Shown: positions 43,189-53,500 of the stretch, piece after piece | Layout of the letters: every line of letters begins with the position of its first letter | How positions within the stretch are numbered: position 1 is the first letter of the stretch | Source: Coniferiporia sulphurascens | Taxonomy: Eukaryota > Basidiomycota > Agaricomycetes > Hymenochaetales > Hymenochaetaceae | Length of the DNA: 64,000 nucleotides | Assembly: GCA_002794785.1 (NCBI GenBank) | Contig: NBBA01000021.1 | Span: forward strand, 248,001-312,000 | Direction: 5' to 3' | The notes under the pieces: model-generated | What the model was told of the DNA's origin: nothing | Seen by the model: only the letters and a program-made list of their open reading frames with translations | The model's database searches: none | Made by a program: the position numbers and the translations under genes

Positions 43189-43734
43189 ATGTCCAGAGGG
43201 TCACAAAACCAAAAGGTTGCGGCTCAGAAGAAAATTGCGGCCAGGAGATGTCGGTATGTCCCAAACTCGTGACGTACTCAGTATGAACGATTGAACTAAC
43301 ATATGGTGTATTGTGGCAGGAGGATGTCACCGCAGCTCGTTCGAGATCTGCTAGAGATCGCGAGAGCGCATCAGGTCAACAATGCGCGGGGAGCTGCAAG
43401 TGTCCCGGGCCTCAGGTTAAACGCGACCGGTAAATCACAATTTCGTTTGGTCTATTGAGAATCCAATGCTGACGCAATTATTCCAGGTACTCCCACTATA
43501 ACTTTACCCCTCGGACTAGGGACTATTAGTTTACCCCCGAACGTGCAACGGGTCGATATTCGCTTCAACTGGTAAATCTCACTGCAATTAATCTCTCAGT
43601 CTGCAATCCTCCTTCTAACTGTGTAACTTTGTAGTACTTCTACTAGGACTCCGTCAGGACAGATCACATACAACGTAAACGCGCAGATTGATGTTAAATA
43701 TACCCCGGGCCACAAACAGCCTCCGAATAAGTGA
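43189..43734 (+). CDS. unrecognised small four-exon gene (119 residues)
   Basis: Four exons (43189-43253, 43320-43429, 43487-43571, 43635-43734) with GTATGT/GTAAAT donors, a TGAACTAAC branch in the first intron and CAG/TAG acceptors sum to 360 nt in frame. The protein starts MSRGSQNQKVAAQKKIAARR, so the first 23 residues are strongly basic; then comes a helix-like LVRDLLEIARAHQVNN and a second half with short hydrophobic strands (TITLPLGLGTISLPPNVQ, QITYNVNAQIDVKYTPG). No signal peptide, membrane segment or cysteine pattern. The basic start could bind nucleic acid or act as a nuclear signal. I do not recognise a family. It sits alone between gene-poor stretches. Consistent phases across three introns argue that it is a real gene. 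Confidence 0.68.
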
Positions 43735-45586
43735 ACACATGGCACAAGTCTCTGGACGCCAGTCTTGTAGTACACCACTCAGTCTGTATTAGCATACATA
43801 CACGATATCTATCTTCCCACTCCCGTTTCCACCAGATTATTATTTGTAGATACCGTATTTTTTGTCGCAATAGCATTTAACTATTTAAAACATGTAAATT
43901 CATAGTCAACCGACGGACGATGAGAAGAGCTTGTTGTATCTTGCTTGACCGATTATATCTAAACAATCGCGTACAACTAGCCAATGGAAAAACGCAGGAA
44001 TGTATACGGAGTAGCTTAATTCTGGCTGTGTCAAACGGTTCGCATGGGCAGAATTTAATAATCATCCTTAAAGCCGGGTCATCCGCACCACACCGGCCCT
44101 CAGGTTGTTGCAGACCACCAGATCTGCGATGCTCCCCCTGCGTGCTCATAGAACTTGTTTCGATTTGTATCAACTTAGCCACTGAGCCTGTACACTAGGG
44201 CGAATCTCTTCCATTGCCACTCATATCAAGAATTTCAGCCTGAGTGACTGACGAGCCACAAAAATCAGGCTCATCAAGGCACGCTTACAGTGCATCTCGG
44301 ATAGTACGGTCAGAGACTAGAGTTCATCTGCACTAAAACTAAAACTATATCATCTCATATTGAAACACTTGATTTAATCATCACTACAAGCCGAAAACTC
44401 TGTGAGCTTTCCTGAATTTTAGTGTGAGCGTAAGGTTCGAGTGAACGTAGTATCGAAATTTAAGGAGTGTGGGTATGAAGAGAAATCCCAGATTACTACG
44501 TAGCAAGAACTGGATCCGCAGGTACTCAGATCTGATGCCGATGCAGCAAGAGGGTGTTTCCAAACAGGGGGAAAAATTGGCTACCGAAGAGTCTACGACT
44601 CGGAGTGAACCTGCCACCGTGACTGTGGCACTACGGTGACGGAGTACACCAAAGGCTCTTTCCAAAATGATGATCCATCAATAACCCATCCTTTGTTTCT
44701 CATACATCATACAAGGGTACAGGATCGGGTCATTCCACGCAACAGGAATGGAAGAGCAGACGGCTGACTCCGCCAAATGATTGAGTTCTCCAGTAACGGG
44801 GGTACCAGTTACAGTAATTCTGGATGGATTCCGTACTAATATGCAAGTCCCGTTACTTTTTTCGCTGAACCGCTTGAATTCAGTCCGCACGGACAGCATA
44901 GACTAGCTCCAAGGCCCCACACGTAATATAGGATCGCGCAGGAGATAGCTACAAGTACATTATAGTGATCCTCCAAGTCACGCAAAAGGTAATTTATTCG
45001 TGAGTTTTGTAAAGGCTCAAGAGTCGGTTCAGGGTCTCAGGGTCCCCCCTTCAGGGCCAGAAAAAAGGAGACGGCTGTGTCGAAGGTACAAAATCTCCGA
45101 GCTGTGTTGTTGGGATAGTACAGCTTGAAGGCGATTAGTAAGATATTAGTAATGTAGTTTTCCATTTCCGACGACGCATACAGTCCGGTGAAAATTTTCG
45201 TTTGCACCTCAGTCCTATATTTTTATTTGGGGACTGAGGTGAGTTGACTAGGCACTCCTTTATATTTTTGTATCTGACAAGTATCTAGTATATTCTCATC
45301 AGGTAGTTTTTAATAATGGAGTCCTATATTTTTATTTGGGGACTGAGTATATTTTCATCATGTGTTATGAATATTAATCCCTGCCAGTGCATTCCCGTGG
45401 GATTGTATAACATCAGCAGCCACTCTGGGGAAGAGGGGACCTCAGGACTGGACCTTCGTTAGGCATTTATTCGAAACTATTAATAGGACGTTTTCGGCGA
45501 GAAACCTTCGTTGGTAATTTAGCCGAGTTCAACTTTACCAGCGCCTACTTAATTTGTATTTATGCTCCGCCACTTATAGGCGCATA
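43735..45586. other. gene-poor region with a repeated hairpin
   Basis: No gene supported. Near 45207-45350 a 27-bp segment able to fold back occurs twice (listed separately). The end is the TA duplication of copy C of the TIR family. Confidence 0.45.
45205..45372. repeat. repeated hairpin segment
   Basis: AGTCCTATATTTTTATTTGG followed by GGACTGA occurs at about 45211-45237 and 45320-45346; the ends AGTCC and GGACT pair, in the first copy extended to CCTCAGTCC/GGACTGAGG. AGTATATTCTCATCA and AGTATATTTTCATCA also recur beside them. Confidence 0.7.
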
Positions 45587-46246
45587 CTATCGTATGTGGT
45601 ATGACTCCTGTTGCAAACTTTCAGTATTTTGCTTCTGCTGCCGCTCGAACTGATTTTTAACTCTTGGTATTTCACTTATGTACGCTTGACATATTTTTAC
45701 GCCTTCTGTGGAGATTCCGAGGTATTCTGTATTCACACAAATGTCTGAAGCAGAGGTGGCCCCCTTTTGCAAGAGTTCCTGTCACGTATCGTCACGGTAG
45801 TTTTTAAACTCCGACTAGAAAGGCTTCGGCACAGGTTCGGTGTAACTCCGCACCGCAGTCCTGACCGGAGTTTTGATTAGGAACGCATTTTGTCACTCTG
45901 TTGTCACCTTTTTCAAAGAATGTATTCTAGAAAATCTATACAGCATATAATCCTCTGGCACTTAGTGTAGCATATACACAGTGTAGTATGGTAAAGTAAG
46001 GGTCATCGCGAAAAGTGAGGATATCATTCAAGCCGAGGAGTGTTGACCATGGATGAACCTACTTGCTTTGCCCGCGGCAGACTCACAACACATAACTATT
46101 TCAAGATAAAACCTCACAGTTGTAAGATCACGTTTATATACATCTATTGTGAAAATTCCCGGCACTGGCTACTATGAGCTGTGGAAGCCAAGTATTAAAA
46201 AGAGACCACTATTGCAAACTCTGCAACTGGGATCTTACAATCATAG
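45587..46246. mobile_element. TIR element copy C (660 bp)
   Basis: Starts CTATCGTATGTGGTATGACT and ends GGGATCTTACAATCATAG, diverged forms of the copy A ends, with TA on both sides. Internal ACGCATTTTGTCACTCTGTT matches the GCATTCTGTCAC words of copies A and B. No coding capacity. Confidence 0.75.
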
Positions 46247-46811
46247 TACAGTTTTTGCGGAGCAGTACACAGGCGCACGGCAATTTCTTGTCGGCGACGA
46301 AGGGCAGAAGAGGTACGAATCCGGTTCCGTGTTCTACTTAACAAAAAGGCTATTTCTCAAAGCGCTACCACCGGCTTTACCAAATATGGCCACATCGGAG
46401 CCTGGGACAGACCGAGGTGGGGGCTGTGCTGTGCTGTGCGGTGGACTCGGATCGGGATCGGGAGGCGCTGAAATAGGCGTTATGCTCATGCGGGTAGTAG
46501 GTGTTTCGTGGCTTGTAGGGGAGCCTATCACTCACGGTCCGGGATTAGAGATAAAGTGGCCGGAGAAAAGTGGTCGGGGTACCGTGACGTAGCTACTGGG
46601 AATGTTGTTTATTCTCCGATTTAAAGCGTTCCAGGGGAAGAAGGATTAAAAGTATAAGAATATATGAAAGCCCAAGCACCGTCAATTAATTAACAGCGCA
46701 TATTCTTTTTAACGGACATACACATGCAAAAAATGAGGCTATAAATAAGCACGAAGCCACCCAGTGGAGGGAAAGCCCGCCTCCCTGACTCCACCAAGGG
46801 ATACGGCACAC
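46247..46811. other. 3' flank of the glycosidase gene
   Basis: One plus-strand open frame spans 46149-46592 but it begins inside the TIR element, has low-complexity Gly/Ser content and no splice or homology support. Nothing else seen. Confidence 0.5.
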
Positions 46812-48529
46812 TTATGCATGGAAGCCCGGACTTACGAGTACAAGCCAATCGCGCCACGCCGCGAGGAGCATGAGCGCGAACGCCTGACCTTCCGTAGACA
46901 GCAGACCGATCTGGCCCCAGTTCAGCGGATCCACGTACGGCGAGACGACGCCGAGGTCGTCGACGCTGCCGAGCACCGCACATGCGATTTTGAGCGCCGT
47001 CTTCGTGTAGGTTGCGCCAAATGTGTCTGGGGAGATTGCGGCGGCGCGGAAGGCGGCGGCGGCGAGTGCGGCGGAGGAGGAAGCGTCTCCGAAGGTCGCG
47101 CCGCCTGTGATGTAATCTGGGATTAGGTTGTTGGAGTTCTAGATACGAGTTAGTGGGTTGAGGACAGGTTGGTTTAGGGTTGGGAGTACAGGGTGTATTA
47201 GGAGGGCGGTATGGAGGCGGCATGGATGAGGGAGACTTACAATTGCTGCGAAGGTGCCATCGAGGATCTCCTTGACCCATGATAAGAGGTCGCTTGTCTG
47301 GCTCGCCATCTCATCCTTGAACGAGGTCTTCGTGATGATCGACTGGACACGGAGCATACCAAGCGCAGCCCACCCGTTACCTTAAAACCAATACCTATAG
47401 TTTTAAAAAAAGGGTTGTAAACCGCAGACGTAAGGCCTTACCGGTCGCCCACAATCCCGCGTCCTGGAAACTGGCGGTGTCCTCGCTGTAGATGTGAGCA
47501 AACAGTTTGCCCGTCGGCCCATCGAGGAGGAGCGCGTCGCGGTAGAGCCGGCAGTTGTCGTACGCCATTTGCAGGAGCGTTTGGTTGCCTGTGACTGCGC
47601 CGTAGGCCGCGAGGAATGGGGGACCCATGAACACTCCATCAGCCCTGGTTTGTTTGAAACGTTGGTTGGTATAAATCTCAAGGCCTGAAAAGGAGAAGAA
47701 ACACTGACCAGTACTCCTTAGTATCGTTGCGCATAGATATAGCTCCGGTGCTCGTCCTTGGCGCAGTGTATAACATCTAATAATGAATGTTAAGCAACCA
47801 CTCAGATTTATTAGATACATCAAGCCAAAAATAGGACCTACGTAATCGAGTTCACGATCCGTCGCATTTTGCCAGTACGCAGCCCGGGCCGGTTCCGTAA
47901 ATGTGCCTATAAATAACTAACTATAAATCCGAGCGATCGTCTCCGTAAATGCAGCGACGTACCGAGAAGTGTATACAGCCCGGCAGACGCACCGTCGAGT
48001 GCCGCGCCATCCTCCCCGTCGTTGATGACTTGACTAAGTCTGCCGTCGGGCCCCTGACGGACAGCTGCGCTGAACGCGAGGCGCAGTGCGGTGACTGGTA
48101 GGCTACCGTGGTCCTTGAATGGGTGGTCTGCGTACGTCGAGTACTCGGGGTTGTCGGTCTCTAGGATGGCCCCGGCGGCTGTTCCCTGTTCCCAGCTGCA
48201 GCGCAGCACGGTCGATCAACACGTCCGATGTTCAGATAGTTCGGTTCCGTTTTAGGAGAGAGTGCGAATACGGAATAATAATGTGGAAAGTCTATCGATG
48301 GAGGGAGGGCGGGAGTACAAACGTACCTGGTACGGATAGATCCTAGCATAGCGCCTCTGATCGAGTCAGAGAGATGCGCTAAGGAGTTGTACTTGTCTGT
48401 TTGCACCGAAATATCATCGGTGTCGGTGTCGCGGGCCTGCAGCGGCGCAACGCGCGCGCTAGTGCCTGGGGAAAGGAGCACAGAGAACAGAGCGGCTAGC
48501 GCTACTCGTGTTACGGAGAGCATAGGCAT
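46812..48529 (-). CDS. secreted six-hairpin glycosidase (GH88/GH105-like)
   Basis: Probably an extracellular glycosidase acting on unsaturated uronides or a related polysaccharide fragment. Seven exons (48529-48327, 48195-47963, 47906-47842, 47776-47709, 47644-47442, 47380-47241, 47138-46812) sum to 1,239 nt, 412 residues. A signal peptide opens the protein (MLSVTRVALAALFSVLLSPG after MP). Conserved blocks of this fungal family: SWEQGTAAGAILETDNPEYS, a conserved LYTAPRTSTGAISMR, ADGVFMGPPFLAAYGAV with an acidic residue where the catalytic Asp is expected, DAGLWATGNGWAALGMLRV, and a C-terminal DYITGGATFGDASSSAALAA. The alternating helix-hairpin layout fits the (alpha/alpha)6 barrel. The exact CAZy family is uncertain. 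The last codons contain GTAAGT, so a further short exon is possible. Confidence 0.85.
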
Positions 48530-50066
48530 AGAGTAGAGAGTGATGAACAAATGAGGAGATTGAAAGGAGTGTGTGGGGTCGGGCTGCCGGGTGTGTATCA
48601 CGCGGTGCTGTCGAATGTCGATTGTGCGGCTGTAGATTGACTGTTCGGACCGGGGTACACAGACGGGAAGGGGAGGGGACAAGTCAATTTAAGACTTGGG
48701 GGGGAAGGGGAAGGAGCGGGAAGTCAATCCCGTCATGTAAAAAAAACATAAATATTTCCCATTGGCAGCAACCCTGATACTATGGTCCCGAGTATCGCGC
48801 TCTCGCTTGTGTTCATCTGAAAAGTGTCAAGAAATTTGGCGCACAGTTTCTCCAATCACAAGGTCCAGACAAGTGTGCAAGATCAGCTCGGTTAGATCGA
48901 GGATTCAAAAAGAGGGGTTTGTAAGTGCGAGACTGACGCAGATTGACTTTCGTTCCGCCAGTGGTAGGATCTTCTGAGTCGCGAGTGGCGAATAGACCGG
49001 CGATGATACTCGCAATCCGCCTTGCTTATGAAGGGAACAGGTAGGAGAGACAGACGTTCATGGTCTCGGAGAACCCAGTAGTACATGTAGTAAGCAGGCG
49101 GCGGGACCGCGATCATTTCTCGCGTAAAGAAAATTAATCAACTCAGAAAGGACGCGCGCGCGCGTCGATCCTGATCAGTCATTTCCCGGGGCACAGCATT
49201 TGATCCCCCACCATATGTCAGAAGGTCCGAATTCGCTTCCTTCATCCTACGCCGTTTCCAATCGCCTTTGGCCTCATCGGAATTACGTATTGGATCAGGG
49301 ATAGACCAAACAAATGTATGAACATGATTAATTACCGGGAATATCGAGTACGACAGGACATACATTTTCTTGGACGTCAGATTCGGTGAAGCCACTGGCG
49401 ATCCTACGTCCGCGCATAAGTAAGTACCGCATTTTGCATTAAAGATTAATGTCGGCTCTTCCTCCTTTCAACACACAACATATATTTAGAGGAAGGCCCC
49501 CCTCTCGTGCCAGCTGCGACGAGGAGCGACGCAAAACAAACAGATGCGACTTGCCAAGAGAGTCGCGTCTGCCGTGCGCGTGACTCCGAGTCGGAGGACG
49601 CAGTAACCTTGGGCGGTCCGAGGCGGTCCAGTGTCTGGCCACGGCCGCAAATACTTCCGCAGGGGTAAACCAAGGAACTTTAAAAACCCCGACAATTCGC
49701 ATCGGGAGGGGAAATACGACAAAGTAGTCCCCACCCCACCCTGAACATCAAGACGAGAGACCCAAGGTACGAACAAAGTCGTATAAATAATAAGCACGTA
49801 AACGCAGGAAGAAGCAAAACCGTACACTACCTATGATATCCTATACATCCAATCGGTCAATAAATATCCAAGCAGAAGCAGGGGGTGGAAAGCATAAAGC
49901 AAAAAGCAAAAAAGAGAGCAAGGGAAGAAAGAGAACCGATCCTGTCAGTTTAGAATAGAGTGAAATGGAAGTGGAAGTCAGAGTAACGATGCGAGTAGCC
50001 AGAAATGAGAAGAATATAAGTATATATATGCGAAGTCATCCTAGGCTCCCGCATCCACGACGTACC
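48530..50066. other. intergenic region, no gene
   Basis: Promoter of the glycosidase gene at the low end and the RhoGAP gene's 3' UTR at the high end. Short frames near 49440-49830 on the minus strand have no splice sites or recognisable motifs. Confidence 0.5.
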
Positions 50067-53000
50067 CTACCGCGTCCCCGTCATACTAGGATGAAGCGGC
50101 GGCGGCGGCGGCAGCCCATTCCCATTCCTCGCGCCTCCCCCCGTATCAGGCGGGGCGAAGAACCCGGATGCAGTCACACTATGAGCAACGACGCCCGCCC
50201 CGGGCGCCTTGCGCAGCGTCCCATTAGCGCTAACGCTCCCAGACAAACCCGTCGCACCTGCGCTACCGCGCGCGAGCGTCCCTCGCCGGCTCGTCGCGCC
50301 CATACCATCTCCGGCAGAAGCGGGTGTAAGCAGCGAGCGCGCTTTCGCCCTGCTCATCGACCCGAGTGCAGTGAAACGTCCCGCCGAACGGCTCTCTGAC
50401 GATGCGACAGAGCGTGAGGTAGACCATGCGGTCGGCGGTTGCTGCTGCTGTTGCATAGCTTGCGCCTGCGCGCCAGAGAACCGCCGCGCAGTCGCGGTTG
50501 CACCGGGGCTACTGGGTCCCATAGGCATGACGAGCATCGCGTCGTCGATGCTGTCCTCGTCATCATGCAGCAGCGAGCGGCGCCGCGTGGTGCCCGATGG
50601 GCTCGCAGGCGGGTTCGGCGATGGCGAGTTACTCGGGAGCGCCTCATCCGCATCGCTTCCGCCAATACTGAACGGGTCGATACTGAGTGCCTCCGAACGA
50701 TCCGCAATCTCATCGAATACCTCGAAGTAGCGATGGATACACAGCTTGATGACCGTGCCGAGCGTCGTTTTGCCTTGAGCCCTCGACGAATCCCCCGTGC
50801 TTGACGTCCCGGGAGAAAGTGGATCCGGAGCGCCAGCCACTGCGCAGATCATCACGTCCTTGAGCGGGTTACCGGATGCGACGAGGTTTGGGGTGAGCAC
50901 GATCGCAAGGTTATGTGCGTCCATTTTGTTCGTATCGGAACGGAGGGACACTTCATGAAGAAGTACTGGAAAGGCGAAACAGTCATTATGTCAGCTCTCC
51001 AACGAGTATTCCTACAATGGACTCACGCAAAACATTACTGAGCACTATCAACGTGCAAGGGGCCAGCTCAGGAAGGAGCGTTTCACGCATATACATGATA
51101 GCAGAAAGCTCATCCTGCTCGTTTCGGGGATTCGGACACCGTCTGATGACGTCATAGATCCCTTCAGGGAAAACAGGCTCAGGGAGGTCTCGCAGGAACT
51201 TTTTGAGAAGGACGGCGGCGAGGTGCGGGTCGCTGAAACTGTACAAAGATACGGTCTGGCCTTAGAGAGAGCAACCACAGCGGACGTCAGAGGTAAATTC
51301 TGGAGCAAAAAGTGGGGAAGGCTGACCTCGGTTGTATGCGTCACGTACTTGGCGAAGCTGTACCGAATTTGGTGAACGGCGGAAAAGACCCTCCTCTTCC
51401 AACCCTACGATTACATTTTGATACAGTGAGGGACTTTTTTCACCGCAGATCCAATCAGCATACATTACCTGTTTCTCTTAAATACTGTATACAGTCCCTC
51501 ACCACTCTCGGTAAGCCGTCTTTCTCGCCGTCGAAGCCCATCAGGTCTTCAAGCGCCACACCGAACATACGTGAATATACAGGCGTAGGCAAGGTCACCT
51601 GCGCCTCATGCTTCAGGTTTTCACTGTCACATCGTAAGCACAAAATAGAGCGCTGAAACAATAATAGACGTACGAATAGACAGCAGGAGGAATATCAATC
51701 TGCGTAAGTGGTACGTTGCACGCGAGGGACGAGAGCGAGTCAATGTAAGTGATCTTGCGAAAGAATTTGGGGCTGATTATTGCACCAGCAAGCGAGAATA
51801 GCACTGTTACAAATAAAATAAAGAAAAGAATAATCGTTAAAACCAAGATTTAAAAATAAACACAATAGTGACAAGTCTATTTATAACTCACTTTTCGAAA
51901 AAAACGAAGAATGGACGATATACTATAATAGTAATGACAGTCGGAAAGGGTGAGAAACACATATGGCTAAACCTGGAGAAAGGAGTTGGGGCTGGAAGTG
52001 TGGTGGACGCACTAAACGCTTCAGGTTCTTGCGGTATTTGCGGTTCAGGCTACGATAGGCCTTCCATACCCAGTTCCAGCTTGGCGTGTGATGGCCACCT
52101 GCCGCGAAGAACACGACCGTGTAGTCGCTCTCGGCTGTAATTTTAGAAAGGTTCACGGTCAATAGCGGAAAGCGAGGAAAAAATGTTTTTACAACTCACC
52201 GAACAGATCGAGGTAAGACAGGATGCGGCTGCATCGGTCCGCGGGGGTGATGGTGTAGTAGTATGAGCGGGGACGACGCGAGCGACAGGGACGGGGGCGA
52301 GGGAGTGGAAGGGGAAGGGGGAGAGAGGCATTAGGCTCGGAAACTACGGCGACATCGAAAGAGGGGAAGGGGATGGTGTTGATCATGAACGTACGAGAGC
52401 AAGAGGTCGTAAGAGACGGAACGCGGGTCCGGGAACGCGGATGCGTTCATAACCACCCTAGGAGAACGAACAAAGCATGCAGGCGTGTGCATTAGGGGAG
52501 GGGCGAGGGGCGAGACGAGAAGGAAAAGAAAAGAAAAACGCGCGAGCGGGTCAGGCCAGGGTTCTACAAAGCAATGACGCACGAGAGGCGAATAGAGAGG
52601 GAACACTCACATCGGCCGTGTCCTGCACACAAGACAATCAGTTTAATTTCATCCCGAGTCACAAACGAAGAAAAGATGAAAAGAAAGAAGACACGTACTC
52701 GAAGTCCACGCCGGCCTGGAAGATCATACGAGGCAGCAGCTCATCCACACGCGCCATGCTGCCCGGTGCCCAATTACCATTACCATTGCTATCGCCATCG
52801 CCGTAGCCTCCTTCCGACGCAGCGCCCGGCCGTCCATGCGTATGCGGGTTCGCCCACGGCGCGTTGAGAAAAGGCCTGCGCGTGCGCTTCCCAATAGCCG
52901 CGCCGAGCGCCCCGAAGCTCGACGAGCGGGGCAGGGGCCCCGGACGCGGCGACGGCGGCGCCGACGTCGTCGTCGTTGTCGATGCGGACGCGGAGTGGGA

Positions 53001-53081
53001 CGATAGGGACGGCGTCGACGCTGCGGCCGAGAGGTTCGCGAGCCGCTGCTTGAGCGTGAGCTGCGGAGACGGACTCGGCAT
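50067..53081 (-). CDS. CRAL-TRIO (Sec14-like) plus RhoGAP protein, Ecm25-like
   Basis: A Rho-family GTPase-activating protein with a lipid-binding-type module, like yeast Ecm25 and human p50RhoGAP. Eleven exons (53081-52699, 52622-52611, 52457-52395, 52228-52200, 52134-52013, 51922-51892, 51803-51674, 51623-51469, 51404-51327, 51260-51027, 50965-50067) sum to 2,136 nt, 711 residues, in frame; exon 2 is only 12 nt. Order: Ser/Thr/Pro-rich N-terminus, divergent CRAL-TRIO domain (NASAFPDPRSVSYDLLLSRI, DYTVVFFAAGGHH, KFFRKITYIDSLSSL), then RhoGAP with the arginine finger in EEGLFRRSP, HLAAVLLKKFLRDLPEPVFP and MDAHNLAIVLTPNLV. A long disordered tail has a Gln run and ends in a Pro run (LPPPPPLHPS) that could bind SH3 or profilin. 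Confidence 0.93.
52611..52622 (-). other. 12-nt microexon of the RhoGAP gene
   Basis: GACACGGCCGAT, with CAG before and GTGAGT after on the minus strand. It is the only choice found that keeps phase (GA|G...AT|G) between exon 1 and the CRAL-TRIO exon, reading ETRPMVVMNASAFPDP. Confidence 0.65.
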
Positions 53082-53500
53082 GGTTCACGGTCGGGAGCGA
53101 GGGTGTTTGAAACCGCACGCCGCAAACGCAGTTCTGCTATAAATCCGTGTGAACGCGTTACTTGTTCGGGGAAGTTATAATTATAATTACAATCTGATGA
53201 TGATCGGCACGCGCTATTAATATACTGATTGTCCCGGCATCCCCATCCCGCGAGGAGTTGTGATCAATATTACTATTGGAAAGTCGACCAGAATACCAGT
53301 TACAACTACTAGCCATACAATACCGTGACTACTTGTATCCTACAACACGAGCAAGACAATACAGAATCCATGTCGTACACAAAACCACTCCTTTTTCTTC
53401 GCTAGCGTCCCCTCAACGCGGTGAACGCCCGGGTCCTCAACGGGAAAAGAAAAAAAAAACGGACAACTGACACCGCCGGAAACGTCCGCGGCTCACGAAC
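53082..53500. other. intergenic between RhoGAP and WD40 genes
   Basis: 420 bp holding the RhoGAP promoter and the WD40 gene's 3' UTR; both genes run on the minus strand. Nothing else seen. Confidence 0.6.

Noticed and set aside
43189..43734. Viral coat-protein origin of the small basic protein
   Set aside because: A basic N-terminus and beta-rich end are suggestive, but no capsid motif is visible and the gene has three introns.
46149..46592. 147-codon plus-strand frame
   Set aside because: Starts inside a TIR element, Gly/Ser-rich, no splice sites or recognisable motif.
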